NCBI GenBank assembly: GCA_001600635.1
Contig: BCKL01000002.1
Span: 623,425 to 687,424 of the forward strand
Direction of reading: 5' to 3'
Length of the DNA stretch: 64,000 bases
Source: Leucosporidium creatinivorum
Lineage: Eukaryota > Basidiomycota > Microbotryomycetes > Leucosporidiales > Leucosporidiaceae
A model generated the notes under the pieces. The model saw only the letters and a program-made list of their open reading frames with translations. It made no database searches and was not told the DNA's origin. This document shows positions 47,483 to 58,716 of this stretch, piece after piece (position 1 is the stretch's first letter; each line of letters opens with the position of its first letter). A program made the translations under genes and the position numbers.

Positions 47483-48699
47483 TTACTGCAGAAGGGAAAG
47501 AACAAAGGGTCAGCTCAGAGCTCGGCGCCGAGTCGACCAGGTTCAAGCTTACAGCGCTCATCTCAACGTCCTCGTTCTTCTCGCCCTTGGAGCGGTCCTT
47601 GCGGGCAAGGAGAGCCTCGCGGTCTTTGTCGAGCTTGAGGTTGGTGATGACAACGTTGGAGGCGTTGATTCCGATGGGGACGGTGGCTCCGGATCCCTTC
47701 TCGCGGTGGACGCGCTCGACGTAGATGACCCACTTCTTGCGGTAGACCTGGACGACCTTTCCCTCACGGCCCTTGTAGGTGCCGCGAACGATCTTGACCT
47801 CGTCATCCTTGCGGATGGGGATCGAGCGAGTCTGTTGGTTCGGCGGAGGCAAGGCGATGGCGATGGCGAAGGTGACGGCGATAGCAGACGATGGCGGTTC
47901 AAGATGTCGGATAGGTCGAGATAGAGAGTCGACACGAGATGATGGTCGAGTGCATAGATGCAGCAGGAAGGGGAGAAGAAGGGGGAGGGGAGGGGGGACG
48001 CGTTGGAGGGGGCGAGGGAGAGGGCGCATCAGCACCACTCTTTCAGACCAGCCACTCGTATACAACGCTAAGGACACGAGGTATACAAGATGAGAGGGAA
48101 TGAAATTAGTCAACGTACGTTGTACTTCTCGCGGAGAGCCTTGTCGAGCGAGGCGCTCATGATCTTTCGGCGGACCTAGAGGGATGCAACGAGCGGGGTC
48201 AGCGATCTGTACGCCTAGCGAGTATAATACGCTACAACTCACCGAGGAGGGGGCATCGAAGTGAGCCTTGTGGGCCTTGCGGCGGGACTGGGAAACAACT
48301 GTGGTGAGGGTACAGAGTCAGGGAGACGTTCTTGCTCGAGTGCAGATGTTGTTATGGCGTCAAAGCATCGCCTGCCGGTGTGGTCTCTGCTGTACGAGCC
48401 TGGTCTCCCCTAACCCGTCTGGGCCAGCAGCGCTCCGCCCTCCCAGCTCGACGGCGACCTCGCTCAACTCCTGCAGCTTCCCCGAGGCTGACGCTGCAGC
48501 ACATCGCCCTCGTGCACCTTCTCATCCCCCTCGTACAGCCCGCTGTACTCCCACAGGGCTGCACCTCGTCGTCTCGAGCACCCGACCGCAAATTCCTCCT
48601 CGCCCTTCACGCAGCTCATTCTGCACCCTTTGCAGTTGAGGAAAGATGGGCGATGTGCTGTAGGGCTGTAGGAGACTTGAATTTACCTCCGTTGGCCAT
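47483..48699 (-). CDS. RPL26: 60S ribosomal protein L26 (uL24)
   Basis: Five exons (48699-48687, 48298-48243, 48175-48119, 47831-47553 and the stop at 47485-47483) give 135 residues. They read [100 protein letters not shown] and [20 protein letters not shown], with a short acidic tail EDVEMSA. This aligns along its length with eukaryotic L26. The first exon is only 13 nt. Introns 1 (388 nt) and 3 (287 nt) are far longer than usual for this genome, and the stop codon is alone in the last exon. It is a core large-subunit protein near the polypeptide exit. Confidence 0.95.
47832..48118 (-). other. Long intron 3 of RPL26
   Basis: 287 nt between YN and TRSIPI. It contains a long C/T-rich stretch. 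I looked for C and D box pairs of an intronic snoRNA and found no convincing set. Confidence 0.8.
48299..48686 (-). other. Long intron 1 of RPL26
   Basis: 388 nt after the 13-nt first exon, with GTAAAT donor and CACAG acceptor. The size fits the pattern of long first introns in ribosomal protein genes; no embedded RNA gene was recognised. Confidence 0.8.
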
Positions 48700-49438
48700 T
48701 TGAGATGTGATCGTTCGAGGGCTGAAAGACAAGAAGGCAAAGTGGTGTCGCTGGCTCGCGCTCGCCTTGGTCGAAATCGAGCTTGGGCCGTGAGGTGAGT
48801 CTGCTCATTCTCTAGCCCGCCGTCCTGTATAACGACTAGCAGAGGTCGCTTAAACAGCTAAGGTGTACCGTGGACTCAGTTCGGCGCAAAAACGAGCTGC
48901 TTCGAGTTACCATCGCCCGACTCGGCCAGCGCCGAGCTCGTCCAGCGCGGTTGACCTCGCGAGCGGAGGGGCTTCAAGGCTCGGATGATAGAGTTTGAGC
49001 CTCGGAGAAGTATTTTGAGATCGTTTACCATCCTTACAAGCTCTGCAGTACAGGCTGCAGCTCTATCGCCTGCAGAAGGCCCGCCAAACGAGCGCCGAGC
49101 TCGAGCTCGAACAAAGGGACCGAGGGTCAACAGAAGCCACACGCGTGCAAGTCGAGCTGCTCTAACTCAGCTCCATAGTCTTAAAATCTGCCTCACCTCA
49201 GCCCTCAACTTCGTACGCCGCAAAAGGGTGCCGGCTCGGCCTCGAATCCCTCCCACTCGCCGCCCTTTCGCTGCTCTTGCTCTCCGTCCTCATCTTTGTC
49301 TCGTCAGCAGCAGCTCTCGCGCGTAGCTCAACAGGTAAGCCAGCTGCTCGCCCAGAGATACAGGTGCAGCTCGAACGCCCAATCTGCCTCCAACGAGAAG
49401 GATCGCGTCTCACCCTTTCCGTCTTCCTCAGCTCGCAG
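48700..49438. promoter_or_regulatory. Divergent promoter: RPL26 (-) and PXB protein (+), with a leader intron
   Basis: 739 bp between start codons. On the plus strand a GTAAGC donor at about 49335 and a CAG at 49438, right before the ATG, suggest a leader intron in the downstream gene. Confidence 0.5.
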
Positions 49439-52400
49439 ATGTGGCCGTCGTCCAGCTCGAATGGCGGGGGCGAGACGAGCAGCTCATCGTACAACGACAA
49501 CAGGCGCGCGCACGAGGCCGACTTTGATGCAGCGTACGATGCAGCGCGGAGAGCAGCTCAGCAGGAGGAGCGGGAGCGGGTCGCAGGAGCGGCAGCCTAC
49601 CGTCGTGCACCTCGTCGCAGGACCTACTCGGCAACATCGGCACCTGAGGCTCCGAATGGTTCCTCGCACCTACCTTACACCCAGGATCCAGGATACGGCG
49701 CGACGGATGATGTCGAGGCTCAATCCATCAGGCTCGCCGGCTCGCGTCCGCCATCGAGGACGTCGCTGCGCTTTCAACGGCCAGGAGGCCACATCAGAGG
49801 CGACTCGGTGTACTCGACGACTGGGTCGACGGCGCAGGGCAATCCGCTCAGCGGCTACCTCTTCCTGGACCACAGCATCGCAGAGCAGTCCGGCGACGAC
49901 TCGCCTCGCTTGATGAGCAGCCCAAGACGAGGCAAAGGAGTAATGCGACCCGGCAGCAGAATCCCCTCGGCGCAAGGCCTCCTCGACGAGCACCTGCAAT
50001 CGCCGCCTGTTCCGCCGCTTCCGCTCTCAGAAGACCACGCTGGCGACGAGGACCGGACAGCAGTGCTCTCGCCGGAGGAAGCTTGGTACACGCTTCGCGC
50101 CCTCGTCGGCGCCGAGATTGAGGCGGAGAAGGGCATGCTCTGGAGGTTGAGGCACCTCGACGCTCGGGAAGATCTCTTCGGTCGAGACGGGGACGATGAG
50201 TGAGTGTATCAGCGTGAGCGGCTATCAAGTTCGGTTGCTGACGCACGTCCCACAGCATCGACGAGGACGACATCGACCCTCGCGAGCTCCCCATCCTTCG
50301 CTACCTCATCCGGCACTTCCTCCTCACCCTCCCCCTCATCCGCGATACCGTCCCTACCGACCCTTCCAACCTCGCTAGTGAGACCCCAGCGTTCTGGGCC
50401 GAAGGTCTGCACCCCATGATCCTCGCTCTCCACGAGTCCGACCTCTCTCAGCCCGAGGACACCGGCCAGCTCGGTCTCGGCGCTCAAATCTTCGGCAACT
50501 ACGTACACAAAGCGGTCGAGCGTTTCGTTTCGGCGGGACTCAAGCTCTCCAGCTCCTCCATGCCTCAGCAAGAGAGCACTGGAGAGCTCACCTCGTCCCA
50601 TCTCGGCGTCCCAAACGGAGGCTTCAACTTCCAGCCCGTCCTCACCCCTCCCATGCCTGGCGACTCGTTCCCTTCGCCCGACCTTTCGGCACCCAACGCC
50701 GACACCGATTCACCTCGGCGTAGCTCTCGACGCTTCTCCTTCGGCAACATCTTTGGGAACGCTTCCTCAACCCCCAAGTCGGCCACACCTCCTCCTCGGC
50801 GCCCTCCGAGCAAGTCGCCCGCACGGCAGAAGAAGGCCTTCGCTTCACCTCCGCGTGATTCTATCACCATCGCCGGCAGATCACCGTCGGCTCGGGCAGC
50901 GCTGGCCGGTCCTCCTCCAGCCATCTCAGGCTTCGCTCCCCCTCGTCCCGACAGCCCCGTCTACGAGACCGTCACTCCCGAAGACTTCAACCCTTACGCC
51001 ACCTCTCCTCCTCCTACCACCTTCCCGCCCGCCCCGAAGCCAGCAGCCTTCGCCGAAGCTGGACACGGTCGCTCCTCCTCGCGCGCTACAGGCTTCACCT
51101 CTGGCGTCGACGACTCGTCCAGCTTCGTCAGCGCTCGCGAATCAGCGGGCATGCAGACTACGGACGAAGCGACGGACGACGAGGCCCGACCTGAGTCGAG
51201 CACGATCCCTCGCGACGCTCAAGCGGATCCGCTCTCCATGACTCGTCAAGTCAGCACCGGAGGCGAGACGATCCCCGCTGTTCGCAACTCGGCATGGTTC
51301 TCCGACTCGACTACGCCTGTGCAGGAGCGGGACAACCCGATGGACCATCAGCCATATGTTGTCGGCGAGGAGGACGGCGACACAACCGTGCACCTCGCGC
51401 CGGGCTTCCACTTCCCTCCACCGAGGTCAGAGCTCGCCGCTTCGACATCGACCAATACGTTCGGTCACGCCTCGCAGCTACTCATCGATGAGCCCGCCAA
51501 CCCCTACGACGAGCAGCAGCGCCGCGACGATGCGGAGCACTTTGTCGCGGCCATGGCGCTCCCCGAGGCCCTCTACAACAGCCGACCTGTCACGTCAGCG
51601 CCGCTCGCCGTCGACCTGGTGCCCAAGCATGGCGCAGTCTGGCCATTCGGAGCGTCGGTGCCGTTCTGGCGCGGAGTGCCCGTCGAGAGACTCAAGTGGG
51701 GAGGATTCGAGGCTGATGTAGTGGGAGTGAGGAACGGGCTCTTCTCGCATGTGAGTCCACTAGCTTTGATCATGGGCTCAGCGCGCTTGCTGACCTCGCT
51801 TTCGCCAGTCCTTCATCATTCGCGTGCGGCGCCCATCAAGGCTCGACGTGTATGTCGTGCGCTCCGACGCTCAGTTCAACAAGTTCATGCGAGTCCTCGA
51901 CAAGCAATTCCCCGCTGCCCACATCCGTCGCATTCCCACTGGCGACCCCAAGGAGGATCAAATTGTCAAGCCTCGGCCGTCCCTCCAGCCCACGCCGAGC
52001 AGCGTCTCGGTCGCTACCGCTCGGCCCAGCGCTCATCGATTCAACTCTTCGTCGGCCAACACTCGCGACACCCAGCTCCGCTCCCGCGCCAGTCAGTCGC
52101 GCCTCACCACCGCGCTCAAGGAGGCCGCCGAGGAGCCTTACCGTTCGAGCTCGCCTCACTCGACCAAACGCAACAGCTTCTCTTCTACCTTCGCCAAGAC
52201 GCTCCGGGCGCAGAGCTTGAACGGCGACGTCAAGTCGGTTCGAGGACGTCGCAACACCATCTCCGGCCCTCCTCGCCCCTACTCCAGCATGTCCAACCGC
52301 TCGGTCGGCTCGCTCACCTCTCGCCTCGCCATCCCTCTCGACTTCAAAAAGCTCCCTCCCTACGATCCTCGGCGACGAGCTCTACGTGCTTGGCTTCGCG

Positions 52401-54376
52401 ACACACTTTCGGTTCGGCTAGTCGGTCACCACAAGGAGACCGCCGCCTTCCTCCTGCTTGGACCAGTCACGCCGAGGGATTCAGAGTAAGCTTGTTGACC
52501 GTGCTCTCAGCTTAGATGAGATCGCTGACCCTCCAGCACCTTCTCAGCGTCGCCGACATCTACAAGCGCGAGGCTATCGACGAGGCTCGCCGAGCTGCTC
52601 GGGTCGGAGTTGCCCAAGGTGCCGCTCAGAGGTCGCGGACGACGAGGGCGATGTGGTCCCAGGTGGAGACCGAGTGCATCCACGGCGATGGGTTTGTCGA
52701 GATTTCGGCGGCGCTGAGGGACACTCCCCTCATCGAGCAGCTGCCTTCTCGCTACTACAAGTCCATCGAGGCAATGAGGTTCAGGTGAGCTCTTGGATGT
52801 ACCTATCGTGTCCTTCTTGCTCGACCGCTAACATACTTCCTGTTAGCTTCGCACAATCCCTCTTCGACCTCCTCGTCGCCGGCGAATCCTCGGGCGCCAT
52901 CTTCGCCAAGCTCAAGAAGCTACACTCAAGCTTCCCTTACTTCCTCGTCCGTCAAGCTTTCCGAGTCGGTCGGTCGAGCAAGATGGCCTCGTACCTCCAG
53001 GACATCCTCCTCTCTCGGCCATTCGGCAACAAGTCGCTGCTCCAGAAGATCCTTGCTATCACCCTTGACGACGATCCCAAGGTGCTTCTCGAGCAGGTCG
53101 GCCGTCTTCGTGCTCGCATCGGCAGCAGTACCATGTGCGAGAAGCTCGACACGTTCGTTTACGATGTGAGGGAGAAGAAGGACATCATCCGCCGCTACGC
53201 TCGTGCGTTCTTGCTCTCCGTTCTCGTCGCGCTACAGCTACTGACATATACTTCTCATCCGGCTTGCAGAGGACAACCAAGTCGAGCTCGTGCTCTGCAT
53301 CGTTCGTGGATCCGACGAGCCGCGCCTTCCTGGACACGAGCTCGAACGGGTCGCCCGAGCCAGTAAGAAGTACAAGGCGTTCATGAAGACCAAGCCGTCA
53401 CAGCTGGCCAAGTCCCAGTGCGATGACCCGGACATCCGCCTCGTCCTCGACCTTCAGGTGAGTCGGCGCGCTGAGCTGCTCGGCGATGGAAGCTCACCCT
53501 CCCTTGTGCGCAGGACTACCTCGGCCTCGTCTCCCGCGATCGCGACTCTAACATTATTCGTTCTCTCCTCGGCGAGGACGACATTGCCCACGCACTCGAG
53601 GTCGTTGCTGGCCCCTTCGTCGCTTTGCTCAAGCGGATTTACAAGGTCGGCAACGCCTCGGCGGCGCTCGGGCAACTCAAGACCTTCCTCGATCAGCTCA
53701 TCATTAGTACGTGTCTTGTCGATCCGTTCGTCGCTCGAAGCTAATGACACGCCGTCTCGCAGTCGTGGAAGCTCTCCGCGCCCGAATCCAAGAGCCGCAG
53801 AAGTCCGTCCGGATCATCGCTCGCCTTCTCGCTCGGCATCAGCAACCGCTCTACGACTTCATCCGCAACATCCACCGCGGCGACCCCATCATCGAGGAGG
53901 CCTTGCAGTGGGGATGGACGGCGAGCGTGTTCCTGCGCCGAGGTCTCGCCGAGCCGGTCGACTTGGACGCGATCGTACGTTTTAACTGCTGGAGCAGTGT
54001 AGAGCTCGAGCTGACACTGCGCCGTGACCTGTTCAGATCCCGGAGGGCGTCGAGGACAAGGCCTTCCTCTTCGACGAACTCGAGGAGCTCGTAGCTTACC
54101 ATCGCAAGAAGAGGACCAAGGATTATCAGAACCTATGCCGCCGATATGCTGGCGACGTCGACGCTGACGACCCCATCGTCGTCGATGGAGACGGTGAGCC
54201 CAAAGGCTCGGTCATCGTCGAACTCTCGCTGACCTCTGCTCTTCCCTTTCGCAGGCTACGGCAAGTCCAAGGTCGAGCCTCACCTCGAGTCTACACCTCG
54301 CAAGCCCTTCCTGCAGGAGATTCCCGCATGCCTCGAAGCTTTCCAAGACCAGCTCAAGCGAGTCTTTGCCGTTTGA
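49439..54376 (+). CDS. PX-associated (PXB/DUF3818) protein, YPR097W/Lec1-like
   Basis: The protein exceeds 1,400 residues. A disordered N-terminal stretch is followed by LSPEEAWYTLRALVGAEIEA, the start of the fungal PX-associated (PXB) domain, then ILRYLIRHFLLTLPLIRDTV. A long Ser/Pro-rich insert (about 50550-51550) precedes a PX-like region (IIRVRRPSRLDVYVVRSDAQ, FMRVLDKQFPAAHIRRIP). The second half reads LDFKKLPPYDPRRRALRAWL, ETAAFLLLGPV, AIFAKLKKLHSSFPYFLVRQ, YDFIRNIHRGDPIIEEALQW and ends QDQLKRVFAV, as in the DUF3818 part of yeast YPR097W. Such proteins bind phosphoinositides and act at membrane contacts. The ATG at 49439 directly follows a splice acceptor; an upstream in-frame ATG at 49277 exists but would retain the leader intron. 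Confidence 0.85.
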
Positions 54377-54573
54377 CATTCGTTCCTACACTCGCAACCC
54401 ACTCGATACCCCCTTCTCCGTAATTCGCTATCCCCTTTATATTCGCCCTTAGATCTCCCGCTTCTCAGATTACCCTCTCGTCGATGCAAGTTACTCGTCG
54501 ATGAACAGCTAAGGACGCTCGGGGGCGAGCTTTTACGATCCACTCGTGAGATAATACTCAAGCGAGCTCCCAT

Positions 54574-56088
54574 TTAGGCCGAGCCGTCGACTCCAGCCTT
54601 GGGCCAGACCCAGTCGTGCTTGTCCTCTTGCACTCCACTCTGGATGCCGGTGAGCTGGGTGAGGATGGAGATGAACCCGGGTCCAGCGTTCTCGCCATCG
54701 CCGATAGAGATCTTCTTGGTCGTCTCGGGCGAGTCGTGGTAGGTGATGGAGCGGACGGGGGTGAGCTGTGAAGGGAGGCAAGTCAGCTCGGAGTTCAACG
54801 AGCGCACGAAGGAGCACGTACAGCGGCAGCAGTTCCGCAAGCAGCGACCTCCTCAAACTGGCCATCCTTGACCTCCTGGAAAGCGACACGCCTGCGCTCG
54901 ACGGTCCAGCCAAAGTCCTCGGCGATCTGGATGATGGCTTTGGTGGTGACGGACTTGAGGATGGACTCGGACTCGGGGACGACGAGGATCTTGGGCGCCG
55001 AAGCGTCGGCCTGCTTCTTGATGGCGAGGAAGTTGGAGGTCGAAAACTCGTCTACGTAGGTCCTGGTCGCCGAGTCCAAGTGCAGGGTGATGGGGTAGCC
55101 CGCCTTCTTCGCCGCCGCCGCGTGCTTGAAAGTAGGGGCGTAGTTTCCGGCGAGCTTGGCGGATCCGTTTCCTCGAGGAGCGGCGCGGTCGAACTTCTCG
55201 ATGACGAAGGCATCCACAGCAGGAGCCTTGGTACCGGCAGCGCCGTAGAGGGATCCGGTGGGGGTCACGTAGACGATGAAGGTGAACTCGGAGGGGGCGG
55301 AGAGGATGAGGTTGGCACCCGAGGCGAACATGAGAGGGCGGATATAGCTTTGGGAGTTGTAGAGGGATAGGCGAGGATGAGATGGAACAGACGGGGGTCG
55401 GAAAGGAGAGAGGGGAAGACCGAGAAGTGGACGGAGGGCGAGAATCAGCTTCCGCCGCTTTCGAGCGCGAGTCGGGTGACCTACAGCGACCCGTTGACAG
55501 CGTTGGGAGCGTGAGGAGGAACGAGGTCTCCGTTGCGAGCGACAGCAAGGTGTACACCCTCAAGGAAGAGCTCCTCGGGGAGGGCAGGCATCGAAACGGC
55601 GTCGGCCGAGTGCTGCAGGCAGAGGCGAGGTGAGCGAGCAGGGCAGCGATGCGAGCTATGTGGCCGACTCACGTTCAGACGAGCAGCGTTGTCTTTGGGC
55701 CTGGGTGAGAGAGCATGAGCTAGGCCGCCTTCGTCGCTCCTCGTCTCTGCTGCTCACCTGAAGATCTTAATGTGGCCATCGGGTTGGCGGAAAGCCTTGA
55801 GACCCTCGAACACACTGGCGCCATAGTTGAGAGCGACTGAGGTACAGAGAGTCAGCTCAACGAGTCAAAGAGGGTGACGCCTTTCCCCGCGCCTCTTCCA
55901 CGACGATACTCACCATTACCGACGTGGAGGTTGAGGTAAGGCTCCTTGACCCACTCAACAGATCCCCACTCGCCAGTCTCTGCTGACCAGACGTACTTGG
56001 CGAAGCCCGAAGTCGGGTAGAGGTCGAAGGCGAGCTTGTCCCATTCGAAGCCAGCGCGGGGAGGGATCTGTTGAGGTGCGGCGGACAT
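54574..56088 (-). CDS. Branched-chain amino acid aminotransferase
   Basis: The start is MSAAPQQIPPRAGFEWDKLA (56088). Conserved segments are YLNLHVGNVALNYGASVFEG (the YGxxxFEGLKA entry), LKAFRQPDGHIKIFRPKDNA, ARLNHSADAVSMPALPEELF, YIRPLMFASGANLILSAPSE and GSAKLAGNYAPTFKHAAAAK (the fold-type IV PLP lysine region). The order and length (about 380 residues) fit a BCAT. At the position of the usual ExGTMN cofactor loop the sequence is VDEFSTSNFLAI, so it belongs to a variant subgroup. The end is WVWPKAGVDGSA. It swaps amino groups between 2-oxoglutarate and leucine, isoleucine or valine. No clear mitochondrial presequence is seen, so it may be cytosolic. Confidence 0.9.
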
Positions 56089-56745
56089 GCTGAAGGTGCT
56101 TTTGTTGTAGGTTGATTCGGAGGTTGAGAAGAGAGAGGTGCCGGAAGCGAGGTAAAGGTAGGAGGAAGAGCGACGGCGGAGAGCACTCAGGCGTCGCCTT
56201 TCGCTTCTCCGGCTGTTCGTTTGCAGCTCTGAGTGGGGCTCGAGCCGGTACAGAAGCTAATCCTGGCTAGTATACTTCATCCAGTGTTTCGCCTCAGACT
56301 CTTATCGTCCTGCCAGCGAGTGCGGCTTTGAGGCATCCGTCGGCGTTGGCGGCGGAGCTCGAGTCAAGCAGCAGGCGCTGCTCGAAGCTACATTTGGATG
56401 TCAGAGCAGAGGTAGTACAAATCTCGTACAGGTTTTCGCTGCCAGCACCAAGGACAGCTTGACAAGTGCTCGAGAGCCGGACGACGCTGAGCGCCGAGCA
56501 CCGAGAGCCGAGAATGGAGCAGGAGCCGACTACCTAGCCAACACGCGACCATTCACCTCTTTCTACATCTGCATAGGGGCGTACTTGAGCTTAACCTTTT
56601 TCCGAGCACCTCCTGTTGTTGGTGTGACTGTCCCGCAGGCTACACTCGGCGGTTAAGCATGAGGGCCAGGCATCGCCGAGGCTCGCTGCTCCCTCGACCT
56701 TCTCCTGAACGCCACGTTCGAAGAGTACACTTTCAGAGGTATCGT
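56089..56745. promoter_or_regulatory. Intergenic: aminotransferase promoter with a SEC16 tail copy
   Basis: 657 bp upstream of the aminotransferase start (minus strand). It contains the degenerate duplicate of the SEC16 3' end at 56547-56653; otherwise no gene. Confidence 0.5.
56547..56653 (-). pseudogene. Degenerate copy of the SEC16 3' coding end
   Basis: This stretch matches 58609-58716 in the same orientation at roughly four of five positions by eye, with one single-base gap. The final codons KYAPMQM-stop are kept exactly. Upstream of them the two copies differ most, and the copy has no SEC16 body attached. It is a fragment duplicate, not a working gene. Confidence 0.8.
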
Positions 56746-58345
56746 TCAGAGCATACGCCACATCGCAATTCCAGCTCGAGCGAAATTCACGTCCCTCCTG
56801 GTCGCCCTTCGGCTTTCGCGAAGGCCAGAGCGAACCGCTCCCTCGACGACGAGGCTGATGGCGTTTCGCAAGCAAGCGCGAGGGTCGATGTTGACGTCCG
56901 ATAATCCTTCTGGCGGCTGAGGGATGGCGAAGCGACTCCAGTCGATGCAGAGAGCGACGTACTCGCTCAGAGCGGCCACTAGGGAAGGTAGGGGATGAGC
57001 GCCGAGCTGGCTCTTTCGGCTCGACTACTCACCGACATCGTTGCTCTTCTTCGCATCCTCTCGGAAGCATCCGTTCTCCTTGAGCTCACTGGTGTACTTG
57101 TGCAGCTCCTTGAGTGTGAGGGTGCTCTGCGGGGGGGACAGCCGAGGTCACTCGGCGCAGATTTGAAGAGCAACATCGACTCACCCAAGCGACGAGAGGA
57201 GCCCCAGGCAAGACTGGAACTACAATCGCAGGGCATCCGTTCAAAAGCCTATACTTAACGACCGACTCGCCGGGACGTGCGCTAGTAGACCACATGCCGA
57301 GCAGATGAGGAGCGATTCCGACCACGGTGATGATCATTCGACGAGGACCTCCCAGCTTGATCGCTTCGTCGAGCTCAGCAGAGGTAGTAGGTGCATTCGC
57401 CGTGTCTTGCGAGCTTGTAGACACCGACCCAGCGAGGTCGATCACGAGGGCAGAGTCGGCGAGCAGTCGAGGTGCGAGCAAGTAGTCCCCTTTGACGAAT
57501 GGGCCGTGGCAGAAGATGACGTCCGGGTTGATCTTGCGAGGGATGATGGGTCGACGAGCTGAGCTCTGAAGTACGGGGCAGAACCAGCCCTTCTGGCTGG
57601 AAAAGTACGACGGCGGAGAAGGGCGAGGGATCCTCCTGAACGACCGAGGACGCTCGAAAGAAGCCGAGGCTGGCGGGAGCGAGACGTCAGTGTACTACTC
57701 GTCTGCAGTAAGTTTTTGAGGACCTACGCCGCTTTCCTGAGGGCGTGGTTGAACTTGAGCGTGACGGTGAGCTTCTTGACGGCGACGGTCGTCAGGCGCT
57801 TCGAATGCTCGGGGATGATAATGTCGGCAGCCTTTCCGAAGAGCCAGTCGCCAGCCGCCTAGCGTGGAGCTGTTAGGTCCATGCTCGAGCGCTATAGGCA
57901 GAGGCGTAACCCACCTCGTTGCCCTTTTTCCAGGCGGCCGAGACGGCAACTTGGGCGAGCATGCAGTTGCCCAGGCTATCGACGACGAGGTGCGTTGCAG
58001 GACCAGCGAACGGAGCCGCGAAAGCAGCGGTACCTCCAGTGACGGCGACGGCCGCTTGGATCGTGAGGTCGCGAAGGCGGATGCAAGGGAGCATCAGGGG
58101 AACTCCGTCACCCCAAGGCGAGAGACAAACGACATGCAGAGCGCTGGAGAAGGTGTCAGCTCTCAGATATGCAAGGTAGCCTGCGAGACTCACGATGCTC
58201 GAACAGACTGCACAGTCGCCATAGTGATACGACCGACCATCGACCCCGCGAGCTTCTTGCTGATCCACTTGGCTTTGTGCTCCTGCTCAGCGGTAGACGA
58301 AACTGTAGGGTCCACAGGAGAGAGAGCCGAAACTTTAGGCGCCAT
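56746..58345 (-). CDS. Unrecognised conserved-looking protein
   Basis: Exons join in phase from MAPKVSALSPVDPTVSSTAE (58345) to GIAMWRML-stop (56748-56746), about 440 residues. Features seen: a hydrophilic start, then KKLAGSMVGRITMATVQSVR, LRDLTIQAAVAVTGGTAAFA, AAFAAPFAGPATHLVVDSLG and HSKRLTTVAVKKLTVTLKFN. A basic proline-rich stretch with RRPIIPRKINPDVIFCHGPF leads to MIITVVGIAPHLLGMWSTSA, YRLLNGCPAIVVPVLPGAPL and LKELHKYTSELKENGCFRED. The amphipathic and Ala/Gly-rich segments could be membrane- or lipid-associated. There is no signal peptide and no motif I can tie to a known family. Codon bias and intron style match the neighbours. It is flanked on both sides by SEC16-tail repeats. Confidence 0.7.
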
Positions 58346-58625
58346 GTTCGAGTGGCGAAGGGGCGAATAAAAGAGACGAGGAAGAAAAAGGAGAGGCGAG
58401 CTCGAGCCGAAGTCGACGATCAGCTCGGTCGAGAAGAGACGTGCAGCTGAGGTCTCTGTAGTGCAGCAAAGGCTTCGGACCTCTTCTTTGACAGTTTGAC
58501 TTTCCTCCGCAGCTCTCTTGTAGCACTGCTCATGCGACACGGGAGGGGGAAACTCTATTACGGGGGGCGACGCCCTTGAAGGGATGAGAAACTAGCTACA
58601 CAAGATCCGACCATTCACCTCTTTT
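58346..58625. promoter_or_regulatory. Promoter of the unrecognised gene and SEC16 3' flank
   Basis: 280 bp between the start codon of the unrecognised gene and the SEC16 stop codon; nothing else seen. Confidence 0.4.
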
Positions 58626-58716
58626 CTACATCTGCATAGGGGCGTACTTGGGCTTCCTCGCCTTTCTCGGGCCTCCCGCTGTTGGTGTGACTGTACCGCT
58701 GGCTGCGCTCGGCGGT
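58609..58716 (-). repeat. SEC16 tail, partner of the 56547-56653 duplicate
   Basis: The last ~90 bp of SEC16 coding sequence and a few bases past its stop codon form the intact member of the direct repeat pair. Confidence 0.8.

Noticed and set aside
47832-48686. Intronic snoRNA in RPL26
   Set aside because: Only isolated CTGA and near-TGATGA strings occur; no paired C and D boxes with flanking complementary ends.
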